Translations under genes and position numbers: made by a program | Notes under the pieces: model-generated | What the model saw: the letters and a program-made list of their open reading frames with translations, nothing else | What the model was told of the DNA's origin: nothing | Database searches by the model: none | Origin: an uncultured Muribaculaceae bacterium | GTDB lineage: Bacteria; Bacteroidota; Bacteroidia; Bacteroidales; Muribaculaceae | NCBI GenBank assembly: GCA_910589095.1 | Contig: CAJUSN010000099.1 | Coordinates: 1 to 7,095 of the forward strand | DNA: 7,095 nt | Reading direction: 5' to 3' | Shown here: positions 1-5,668 of the stretch, piece after piece | Layout of the letters: the number at the start of each line of letters is the position of its first letter | How positions within the stretch are numbered: position 1 is the first letter of the stretch

Positions 1-10
1 CACCCGAACC

Positions 11-727
11 ATGAATAGAGCCACACTTCTTCTTGGGGTTGCATTGTTCACATTAGCCGCCTGCACTACCCAACGCAAAGCCATGACAAGTACAACTGAG
101 CCCTATCATATTACTCCGGGCATATATCACGACGGGCTTCGGGATCCGTCAACATTTTCGCGCTCATACACCTCTTTTGAAAAGAGAACTGAATACGGAG
201 AGGCTCGCCTCTACTGCGACAGCACAGGAAAACGTAAACGCAATTGGCACCGTCCCTCTACATTGCCTCCATTCGTTATTCTGAGCAAAAATGGAGACCG
301 CATCACAAACGAGACTCTGCTTGGACGCATCACCGTAATAAACTTCTGGCAAGAAATGTGTCCGCCTTGCATGAAAGAGATTCCATGGCTATGTTCGCTC
401 CGCGACACATTCCCTGAGGCCAACTTCATTGCAATTTCTGTTGAGGATGAAAAGACTGCAACCGAAATATTCAACAAACGACACTTTAATTGGGCTCATG
501 TAGTGGCTGACTCCACTTTCACCTCATGGTTGCCAAGTGAAACTTGGTACCCCACAACAATAGTCGTGGATCAAAATGGCTACATACGCACTTTTAACGT
601 GGGCTTTTCACGTAGACAACAAAAAAGAATACTCGACACCCTTCGGGCCGTTCAAGCAAACGGGCCACTTGACGCACCCCGTTATTACAAAGACTTGCAT
701 TACGAAGAGGAATATTACACCCCCTAA
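11..727 (+). CDS. TlpA-like thioredoxin-fold lipoprotein
   Basis: Probable membrane-anchored thiol-disulfide oxidoreductase acting in the periplasm. The 238-residue product starts with a short hydrophobic signal and a lipobox (L-A-A-C) that places the lipidated Cys at residue 18. Residues 19-80 are a linker with no recognised domain. Residues 85-200 read as a TlpA/AhpC-TSA thioredoxin fold: a strand (VINFW), the redox motif C117-P-P-C120 followed by KEIP, and a cis-Pro candidate P181 in the segment YPTTIVVD. The residue before the first redox Cys is Met rather than the usual Trp. Two more cysteines lie at 69 and 128. The C-terminus is rich in Tyr and Glu. The ATG at 11 is supported by the complete signal peptide; the upstream promoter is outside the window. 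It converges on smpB with a 14-base gap. The fold is secure; the substrate is unknown (cytochrome c maturation or envelope stress are possibilities only). Confidence 0.85.
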   Translation: MNRATLLLGVALFTLAACTTQRKAMTSTTEPYHITPGIYHDGLRDPSTFSRSYTSFEKRTEYGEARLYCDSTGKRKRNWHRPSTLPPFVILSKNGDRITNETLLGRITVINFWQEMCPPCMKEIPWLCSLRDTFPEANFIAISVEDEKTATEIFNKRHFNWAHVVADSTFTSWLPSETWYPTTIVVDQNGYIRTFNVGFSRRQQKRILDTLRAVQANGPLDAPRYYKDLHYEEEYYTP

Positions 728-741
728 AATTTGGGAATCTG

Positions 742-1194
742 TTATTTTTCAAACATACGCGCCATAGCACGCTTATCCTCTCGCTCCTTTATAGACTGTC
801 TTTTATCGTACTCCTTCTTTCCCTTACCGATACCTATCACCATTTTGGCAAGGCCGCGGTCATTTATAAATATACGGAGTGGAACGATAGTCATGCCCGT
901 TTCCTTACCACATTTGGCCAGTTTAGCTATCTCCTTTTTATTCAGTAGAAGTTTGCGGTCGCGACGCGATTCGTGGTTATTGTATGAGCCATAGAAATAT
1001 TCGGCAACATACATATTCTTTATCCAAACACCATCTGAGGCTACGTAACAGAACGTATCCACAAGGCTTGCTTTTCCTTGGCGTATTGATTTTATCTCAG
1101 TGCCCGTCAGAACCAACCCGGCAGTAAATGTTTCCGAGATGGCATAATCGTAAGTTGCACGTTTATTCTTTATATTGACTTCTGAAAACTTCAT
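742..1194 (-). CDS. smpB: SsrA-binding protein SmpB
   Basis: SmpB binds tmRNA and delivers it to ribosomes stalled on mRNAs lacking a stop codon, so the nascent peptide is tagged and the ribosome released; it acts in the cytoplasm. At 150 residues it has the normal family length. Recognisable family blocks are the N-terminal NKRATYDY (10-17), the beta-barrel segment around GTEIKSIRQGKASL (31-44), the segment NNHESRRDRKLLLNKKEI (72-89), and GLAKMVIGIGKGKKEYDKR (114-132). The basic C-terminal tail (about 126-150), which enters the empty mRNA channel in this family, is present and intact. The ATG at 1194 begins 3 bases after the stop of the YIP1-like gene, so it is almost certainly co-transcribed and probably translationally coupled with it. 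No tmRNA gene is seen in this window. Confidence 0.97.
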   Translation of the reverse strand: MKFSEVNIKNKRATYDYAISETFTAGLVLTGTEIKSIRQGKASLVDTFCYVASDGVWIKNMYVAEYFYGSYNNHESRRDRKLLLNKKEIAKLAKCGKETGMTIVPLRIFINDRGLAKMVIGIGKGKKEYDKRQSIKEREDKRAMARMFEK

Positions 1195-1197
1195 TTC

Positions 1198-1752
1198 TCA
1201 GGATGGTATTATTAAATTGAACAGATATTGGAACAGGAACGGAGGAACAATCACTGCACCGACACACAGTATCATGAATTTCATAACCCCGTCAAATACA
1301 ATCTCCATGTAGGAAATAGCTCTCCACATTATGAACAGCACATAAATCGGGAGGAGGTAAAGCATATCCGGCACCATGGGGAGTAAGTTGGTCAAGATAT
1401 TGAACACACACAGCAATCCAAGCGAATACAGGATGAACGTGTGGTTCTTGTCCGGTGACAGCTCTCCGCCGGTACACGCTGGTACATACAACGAAAAACA
1501 AAAGCCTGCAACATAGTAGCTTACCAGAAACTTCACAAAGCACCCTATCATGCTCTCAACCACTCCAACTACGGACGCTCCAGAGTGGTACCACAATTCT
1601 GGCAAACACGTGAGCGACGTAACCAGAATCAACGGAACGAAGCCTCTACGGAGTAACTTTGCAGGATCCGTATCGCATACAGCTATATCTTCCCACCCGC
1701 GACGTGGTGACAACAACAGCTGCAGCATATTTAATAAATATCTGAAAAACAT
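1198..1752 (-). CDS. YIP1-family-like multi-pass membrane protein
   Basis: Integral inner-membrane protein of 184 residues with no known biochemical role. The N-terminus carries a motif typical of bacterial YIP1-type proteins: an amphipathic helix, then LLSPRRGWEDIA (13-24), resembling the usual P-x-x-x-W-x-x-I element. About five hydrophobic segments follow at roughly 37-53, 60-90, 105-125, 128-148 and 157-181, the second long enough to hold a kinked or double pass. There are few charged residues outside the N-terminus and one loop near 96-104. No catalytic residues are evident. It is the first gene of a two-gene unit with smpB (3-base gap) and is preceded by a Bacteroidetes -7 promoter box. 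The ATG at 1752 is the first Met of the hydrophobic N-terminus. The family call is by motif and topology and is moderate; a generic Bacteroidales membrane protein is the alternative. Confidence 0.75.
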   Translation of the reverse strand: MFFRYLLNMLQLLLSPRRGWEDIAVCDTDPAKLLRRGFVPLILVTSLTCLPELWYHSGASVVGVVESMIGCFVKFLVSYYVAGFCFSLYVPACTGGELSPDKNHTFILYSLGLLCVFNILTNLLPMVPDMLYLLPIYVLFIMWRAISYMEIVFDGVMKFMILCVGAVIVPPFLFQYLFNLIIPS

Positions 1753-1835
1753 TCTTATTCGGTGCTTAAATTTATTTTAGCATAGCCAAGTTACAACCGG
1801 GTGCAAACATTTTCCGGAATTGAACATTCAGCTTG

Positions 1836-1843
1836 CAAAGATA
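1836..1843 (-). promoter_or_regulatory. Candidate -7 promoter box for the YIP1-like/smpB unit
   Basis: Read on the minus strand this is TATCTTTG, an exact match to the Bacteroidetes primary-sigma -7 consensus TAnnTTTG. About 20 bases upstream the minus strand has only a T-run (complement of the A-run at 1860-1867) where a TTTG -33 box would be expected, so the -33 element is weak. The implied leader is roughly 75-80 nt before the start codon at 1752. Confidence 0.5.
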
Positions 1844-1906
1844 GTTACTTTTATGCCACAAAAAAAATTTACCGGTCCATACTCGTGCTTTCCCGTAATT
1901 TTTCAT

Positions 1907-1914
1907 TAATTTTG
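1907..1914 (+). promoter_or_regulatory. Candidate -7 promoter box for the DUF5606-hemerythrin-regulator genes
   Basis: TAATTTTG matches the Bacteroidetes -7 consensus TAnnTTTG exactly. No good TTTG -33 box lies 19-21 bases upstream (the bases at 1884-1887 are CGTG), so activity may be modest or need an activator. Transcription would start near 1920, giving a leader of about 50 nt before the ATG at 1974. This is the only promoter-like signal seen ahead of the three rightward genes. Confidence 0.5.
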
Positions 1915-1922
1915 CAATTACA

Positions 1923-1942
1923 GCAGGAATATGGACTCCTGC
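1923..1942 (+). other. Small inverted repeat in the DUF5606 leader
   Basis: GCAGGA at 1923-1928 is repeated as its reverse complement TCCTGC at 1937-1942 with an 8-base loop. It would sit at the extreme 5' end of the predicted mRNA. It could be a stabilising 5' stem-loop or a short operator; a 6-bp repeat may also be chance. Confidence 0.3.
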
Positions 1943-1973
1943 GGTTACTGACTAATTTAAATCATCAAAAGTA

Positions 1974-2429
1974 ATGAATCAGAAAATTCTTTCCATATCC
2001 GGTCGTCCAGGCCTCTTTAAATTGGTAAATCAGGGCAAGAACATGCTCATAGTTGAATCGCTTGCAACCGGCAAGCGAACACCGGCTTATGCCCACGACA
2101 AAGTAGTTTCACTCTCCGATGTTTCCATCTACACCCCGGAAGCCGACGAGCCCCTTCCCAACGTGTTTGAATCCATCAAGCAACTCACCGGAGGAACGCA
2201 AGTTGATTACAAAAAGATGGATGATGCCGACCTGCGTGAATACTTTGCAAAAGTGCTCCCCGAATATGACCGCGACCGCGTTTACACCACCGATATACGC
2301 AAGGTTTTTGCTTGGTATAACGAACTTATCGCTGCCGGTGTTACCGATTTCAAGGACAACGAGATTGCTGAAGACCAAGCCGCTGAAGAAGCTGAAGAAG
2401 CAGACAGCCGACAAACCGACAAACAGTAA
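1974..2429 (+). CDS. DUF5606 domain-containing protein
   Basis: Small, soluble, probably cytoplasmic protein of 151 residues, recognised as the Bacteroidetes family DUF5606; its function is not known. Residues 1-52 form the DUF5606 segment (beginning NQKILSISGRPGLFKL, with ATGKRTPAYA near 31-40), which looks like a small beta-rich fold. A second segment (about 60-125) is predicted helical and contains LPEYDRDRVYTTDIRKV and a following FAWYNEL, which I believe is conserved in the family. The tail (128-145) is an acidic low-complexity stretch rich in Ala and Glu. There is no signal peptide or membrane segment. The ATG at 1974 follows an A-rich leader typical of Bacteroidetes, without a clear Shine-Dalgarno site. 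It lies 21 bases upstream of the hemerythrin gene on the same strand, so co-transcription is likely. The family call is good; any role is unassigned. Confidence 0.85.
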   Translation: MNQKILSISGRPGLFKLVNQGKNMLIVESLATGKRTPAYAHDKVVSLSDVSIYTPEADEPLPNVFESIKQLTGGTQVDYKKMDDADLREYFAKVLPEYDRDRVYTTDIRKVFAWYNELIAAGVTDFKDNEIAEDQAAEEAEEADSRQTDKQ

Positions 2430-2450
2430 CCCGCTGCCGAATTACATACT

Positions 2451-3152
2451 ATGTCGCCACACACTCGAACCCGTCACTTTTTTACCGCACAGGATAATCT
2501 CATCGACTTGGTGGAGGAGGATTTCAATATCCTCCCCATCTTGAGCCGATGCTCCATCCCGCTTGGATTTGGAAACAAAACAATCGGAGAGGCGTGCCAC
2601 GATACCGGTATCGATCCTGAAATTTTCCTCCTACTCATAAACTATATCCTGTTCGGCAATCTACCCTCTGAGCAGCCTACACCTAAATCTGCGGTAGGCA
2701 TTGTTGAGTTTCTGCATAACTCACATGACTATTTCCTGGGCTTTAAGTTTCCTCACATACGCCAAAACTTGCTGTCCTCGCTGGATCCTGCACATGATGA
2801 TATAAATCCCGCAATAGTAAGCTTCTTTGACACTTATGTATCTCAAGTCAAAGCTCATTTTGATTATGAGGAGACCACGGTATGGCCCTACATAAAAGCG
2901 CTTGCTACAGATACAGTTCCCGCCTATTCAATTGACACTTTTCGCCGTCACCACGATGAAATCAGCCAAAAGCTGAATGACCTTAAGAACATTATTCTTC
3001 GCTTCTACACCACGTCGATGCCGGATAAGATGTACGATGTGCTTGTGGATCTATATAACTGTGAAGAGGACCTCAATAGCCATCATACAATTGAAAATGA
3101 CATTCTCATCCCGATGGTGACTCAGCTCGAAACACTAAAAAGCAAACGTTGA
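2451..3152 (+). CDS. Hemerythrin-domain protein, RIC/YtfE/ScdA-like
   Basis: Likely a non-haem di-iron protein of the HHE family. Relatives of the RIC type (YtfE, ScdA, DnrN) help restore iron-sulfur clusters after nitric oxide or oxidative damage. The 233 residues are arranged as in RIC: an N-terminal ScdA_N-like helical domain (about 15-68; LIDLVEEDFNILPIL, then a GEAC motif) and a C-terminal four-helix HHE domain (about 82-228). Candidate iron ligands are H92, H115, H136 with E140 (HxxxE), H167 or H168, and H211 with E215 (HxxxE). The intervals E140-H167 (27) and H167-H211 (44) agree with those I recall for E. coli YtfE. The usual Cys-Cys pair of the ScdA_N domain is absent: the matching stretch reads IPLGFGN. 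There is no signal peptide, so it is cytoplasmic. The gene ends in TGATG, overlapping the downstream regulator start by one base. The HHE call is firm; repair versus sensing role is open. Confidence 0.9.
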   Translation: MSPHTRTRHFFTAQDNLIDLVEEDFNILPILSRCSIPLGFGNKTIGEACHDTGIDPEIFLLLINYILFGNLPSEQPTPKSAVGIVEFLHNSHDYFLGFKFPHIRQNLLSSLDPAHDDINPAIVSFFDTYVSQVKAHFDYEETTVWPYIKALATDTVPAYSIDTFRRHHDEISQKLNDLKNIILRFYTTSMPDKMYDVLVDLYNCEEDLNSHHTIENDILIPMVTQLETLKSKR

Positions 3153-3748
3153 TGAAAAGGCACACGATAGTCATAGCTACATCCTCTCCAATCCTCACCG
3201 CAGGGCTCAATTCTATTCTGCGGTCTATGACGGACATGACTGTCGAGACAAAAGTTTCCTCTGCCGACAATCTTTTCAGCACAGTAAATCACCTCTCGCC
3301 CGCCGCAATCATAGCTGACATGGCCGATTTTAATATACTCGGCGAACTAAAGCGATGTCGAGATTTGACCCCGACACCTGCAATAATCGGTCTCTCACAC
3401 TCAGTGCTCCCTCCCGAGACTTCTCGATTGGCTGACGCGACATTATCAGTATATGACAGCGCCGACAACTTGCGGGAAATACTGCAACGCACAATTTCCG
3501 ACGCATCCGACACTACTCCTGGAGATCTCACACCTCGCGAGAAAGAGGTGATAAAAGGCATTGTCAAGGGACTTTCCAATAAAGAAATAGCATCCGAAAT
3601 CAACGTATCTGTCAATACCGTAATGACTCACAGAAGAAATATTGCTTCAAAGTTACGCATACACTCGCCGGCAGGTCTCACCATCTTTGCTATAGTAAGT
3701 AAGTTGGTTTCTCTTGATGAAATTAAAGACCACATCGACTCTATCTAA
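3152..3748 (+). CDS. LuxR/NarL-type regulator with degenerate receiver domain
   Basis: Probable DNA-binding transcription factor of 198 residues. The N-terminal part (about 4-115) has the pattern of a response-regulator receiver (first strand TIVIA, third strand AIIAD, later IIGLSHS). The C-terminal part (125-190) is a clear LuxR/GerE helix-turn-helix: LTPREKEV, GLSNKEIASEI, then recognition helix VNTVMTHRRNIASKL. D56 sits at the phospho-acceptor position, but the acidic pair after the first strand is replaced by T10-S11-S12 and the conserved Lys near 100 is missing, so ordinary phosphorylation is doubtful. I chose the ATG at 3152, which overlaps the hemerythrin stop (TGATG); a TTG at 3149 adds one residue and is less likely. 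The coupling suggests joint expression with the hemerythrin. No histidine kinase is present. The targets are unknown. Confidence 0.88.
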   Translation: MKRHTIVIATSSPILTAGLNSILRSMTDMTVETKVSSADNLFSTVNHLSPAAIIADMADFNILGELKRCRDLTPTPAIIGLSHSVLPPETSRLADATLSVYDSADNLREILQRTISDASDTTPGDLTPREKEVIKGIVKGLSNKEIASEINVSVNTVMTHRRNIASKLRIHSPAGLTIFAIVSKLVSLDEIKDHIDSI

Positions 3749-3785
3749 AAAAAATAGGATGCTTCACTAACTCCACACCTATAAA

Positions 3786-3823
3786 AAACGGAGGACCATA
3801 TCAAACGATACGGTCCTTCGTTT
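3786..3823. terminator. Bidirectional terminator between the LuxR-type gene and pyrD
   Basis: Arms 3786-3802 and 3807-3823 can form a 17-position stem around an AAAC loop, with one G-T wobble and one A-C mismatch on the plus strand. On the minus strand (end of pyrD) the stem runs into a stretch of six Ts (complement of 3783-3788), a good intrinsic terminator. On the plus strand it is followed by TTTATAG, a weaker tail. It lies 37 bases after the regulator stop and 18 bases after the pyrD stop. Confidence 0.8.
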
Positions 3824-3841
3824 ATAGCATGTAATTGTCCG

Positions 3842-4753
3842 TCAATACTCAAGAGCGCCGATCAGATCATTTATATCACTTACTCCATGCCGTTGGCAGT
3901 ATTCCTCAATGTAATCGATTATTTTAACAGTCACTGCCGGATCAATGAAGTTAGCTGTGCCTACCTGCACTGCAGTGGCTCCGGCAAGAATAAACTCGAG
4001 AGCATCCCGTCCATTCATGATGCCACCGAGACCAACTACCGGAATCTTCACCGCACGTTTCGTTTGCCAAACCATGCGCACTGCTACAGGTCGCACAGCC
4101 GGACCTGACAGACCACCGGTAACTGTAGACAAGCATGGACGGCGACGCTCCACATCAATTGCCATGCCCATAAGTGTATTGATCAGTGATACAGCATCCG
4201 CACCTTCGGCCTCTGCTGCGCGAGCTATCTCAGTGATATCTGTTACATTGGGCGATAACTTTACTATTACCGTTCCCGGGAATGCCTGACGCACAGCACG
4301 AGTAACTTGAGCAGCCCCGGCAGCAGTAGTGCCGAATGCCATACCTCCCTGCTTAACATTGGGACAGGAAATATTTACTTCGATAGCCTCAATCTCAGTG
4401 CGCTCAGCAAGCTTACGGCAAACGCCTACGTAGTCGTCAATCTTAGCTCCTGAAACATTTACAATCACCTTGGAATCAATGCCTGAAATTGTAGGATAAA
4501 TCTTCTCTATGAAATAGTCCACACCTTTATTCTGAAGGCCAACAGCATTGAGCATCCCAGAGGGCGTTTCAGCCATGCGTGGATATGGGTTTCCTTCACG
4601 AGGCTCTAAAGTTGTTCCTTTGACAATAAAACCTCCCAGGCGCGAAAGATCAATAAAATCTGAAAATTCAGTTCCATAGCCAAATGTGCCGGATGCAGTC
4701 AGCACTGGATTTTTCAGCGCAAGATTGCCTATATTTACATTCAAGTTCACCAT
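3842..4753 (-). CDS. pyrD: Dihydroorotate dehydrogenase class 1B, catalytic subunit
   Basis: FMN enzyme that oxidises dihydroorotate to orotate, the fourth step of de novo pyrimidine synthesis. In class 1B the electrons pass to PyrK and on to NAD+; the complex is cytoplasmic. At 303 residues it has typical length. Visible motifs are NPVLTASGTFGYG (15-27), VKGTTLEPREGNP (44-56, with K45 at an FMN/substrate contact), NAVGLQN (69-75), and EVNISCPN (125-132), in which C130 is the class 1 catalytic base (class 2 enzymes use Ser). A TIM-barrel FMN-phosphate site follows in VGLGGIMNGRDALEFILAGA and VQVGTANF near the C-terminus. The ATG at 4753 overlaps the end of pyrK by 7 bases, indicating translational coupling and equal subunit production. 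A terminator lies just downstream. Nothing looks broken or unusual. Confidence 0.97.
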   Translation of the reverse strand: MVNLNVNIGNLALKNPVLTASGTFGYGTEFSDFIDLSRLGGFIVKGTTLEPREGNPYPRMAETPSGMLNAVGLQNKGVDYFIEKIYPTISGIDSKVIVNVSGAKIDDYVGVCRKLAERTEIEAIEVNISCPNVKQGGMAFGTTAAGAAQVTRAVRQAFPGTVIVKLSPNVTDITEIARAAEAEGADAVSLINTLMGMAIDVERRRPCLSTVTGGLSGPAVRPVAVRMVWQTKRAVKIPVVGLGGIMNGRDALEFILAGATAVQVGTANFIDPAVTVKIIDYIEEYCQRHGVSDINDLIGALEY

Positions 4754-5517
4754 GTCAATTCATTTATATTAAACACCGGGCCTTCGGTGCAAACGCATAC
4801 ATTACCTTTCACAGTTTTTTCAACACAGCACAAGCAGGCTCCGAGTCCACACGCCATCATATTCTCCAGCGAAACTTCACATTCCGCCCCAATTTTGCGT
4901 GCTTCAACCGCTACAGCTTTCATCATGGGAGCCGGACCACAACAGTAAATCATATCCCATTTCTTCTGAAGAACAGTGTTCTGAGTCACAAGCCCCATCT
5001 CGCCGGCCGATCCATCGTCAGTTGAAATATGCAGTTTACCTATCCGTGCAAATTCATCTATTAGTAAAAGGTCATTTGCTGAACGGGCACCTAACAGAAA
5101 CTCAGGTTTGCATCCTGCATCTTTAAGTGCACGCCCAAGAAGCAGCAATGGAGCTACCCCAACTCCTCCTCCAATCAGAAGCAAGCTTTGGGAGGGACTT
5201 GAAATAGAGAATCCATTTCCAAGAGGTAGTATCAGATTAATCACATCACCTCTTTCCGAGCGCAGTAATGCAGCTGTACCATCGCCGGCAAGTCTGACGA
5301 GTAACCACAATTCGTTACGATCAGTGTCAATATTGCAAATTGATATAGGGCGCCGAAGAAAAGTGTTTTTGCTTCCGGAAACAGCCACTTGTACAAACTG
5401 ACCGGGATGAACATCGATAAGCTGTGTACCGTCAGCTGGAGAAAGCTTGAGCAAAGAGTACATTTTGCTCAACTCGCATCGCTCCCTGACAATAAAGTCC
5501 TTGATGATTTTTTTCAT
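4747..5517 (-). CDS. pyrK: Dihydroorotate dehydrogenase electron-transfer subunit
   Basis: Iron-sulfur flavoprotein partner of PyrD that carries electrons from the FMN subunit through a [2Fe-2S] cluster and FAD to NAD+. The 256 residues show the ferredoxin-reductase order: an FAD-binding barrel (about 5-100) with RRPISI at 55-60, a nucleotide-binding domain with IGGGVGVAPLLLL (115-127) and CGPAPMM (193-199), then the C-terminal cluster domain. Cluster ligands are C223, C228, C231 and C243 in the order MACGLGAC, CCV, VCTEGPVF; additional cysteines at 230 and 241 sit beside them. The ATG at 5517 follows an A-rich stretch with no strong Shine-Dalgarno site. The gene is first in the pyrK-pyrD operon, behind its own consensus promoter. 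Class 1B rather than membrane-bound class 2 fits an anaerobe, because no quinone is needed. Confidence 0.96.
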   Translation of the reverse strand: MKKIIKDFIVRERCELSKMYSLLKLSPADGTQLIDVHPGQFVQVAVSGSKNTFLRRPISICNIDTDRNELWLLVRLAGDGTAALLRSERGDVINLILPLGNGFSISSPSQSLLLIGGGVGVAPLLLLGRALKDAGCKPEFLLGARSANDLLLIDEFARIGKLHISTDDGSAGEMGLVTQNTVLQKKWDMIYCCGPAPMMKAVAVEARKIGAECEVSLENMMACGLGACLCCVEKTVKGNVCVCTEGPVFNINELTW

Positions 5518-5555
5518 TTTGATGAGTTCGTGTTAAACCGTGTGAATTCTATATG

Positions 5556-5586
5556 CAAAGGTAGCAACAAATGTCTAGGCAACAAA
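5556..5586 (-). promoter_or_regulatory. Consensus Bacteroidetes promoter for pyrK-pyrD
   Basis: On the minus strand a TTTG -33 box (5586-5583) is followed after exactly 19 bases by TACCTTTG (5563-5556), matching TTTG-N19-21-TAnnTTTG. Transcription would start near 5550, leaving a leader of about 30 nt before the pyrK ATG. The leader seems too short for an attenuator or a riboswitch, so control of this operon, if any, should act at initiation. Confidence 0.8.
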
Positions 5587-5599
5587 ATCCCTTATAAGC

Positions 5600-5640
5600 A
5601 AAGATGACATTCTCCCTTGTATAAGAAGAATGTCATCTTT
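5600..5640 (-). terminator. Hairpin terminator after the alpha-glucan phosphorylase gene
   Basis: Arms 5600-5613 and 5627-5640 form a perfect 14-bp inverted repeat with a 13-base loop, in which CTT (5616-5618) and AAG (5623-5625) can extend the stem. It begins 28 bases after the phosphorylase stop. The minus-strand tail reads TTTGCTTAT after the stem shoulder, so the U-tract is broken. It lies upstream of the pyrK -33 box and so separates the two transcription units. Confidence 0.7.
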
Positions 5641-5668
5641 AATATTTACACTAATTGAGTGCTCTGAA

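Noticed and set aside
728..741. Search for a terminator between the lipoprotein gene and smpB
   Set aside because: The 14-base gap holds no inverted repeat or T-run; any terminator would have to lie inside the coding ends and I could not support one.
731..994. 87-codon plus-strand open frame opposite smpB
   Set aside because: Antisense of a conserved gene; the Ser/Arg/Leu-rich composition results from the opposite strand.
1753..1973. Possible tmRNA, small RNA or riboswitch near smpB
   Set aside because: No tRNA-like ends, tag-peptide frame or conserved aptamer pattern is visible; the region is explained by two promoters and leaders.
2382..2402. Short tandem repeat of GCTGAAGAA
   Set aside because: Only two copies, encoding the acidic Ala/Glu tail of the DUF5606 protein; explained by low-complexity coding sequence.
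2119..2544. 141-codon plus-strand open frame overlapping the DUF5606 and hemerythrin genes
   Set aside because: It is Pro/Ser/Thr-rich low-complexity sequence with no family resemblance, and it overlaps two well-supported genes in another frame.
3149..3151. TTG as the start of the LuxR-type regulator
   Set aside because: The adjacent ATG at 3152 is a better start and gives the usual TGATG coupling with the hemerythrin stop.
3945..4289. 114-codon plus-strand open frame opposite pyrD
   Set aside because: Antisense shadow of a strongly conserved gene, with no recognisable protein features.
4684..5401. Plus-strand open frames opposite pyrK
   Set aside because: Shadows of the conserved pyrK frame; their compositions are not protein-like and no start signals are present.
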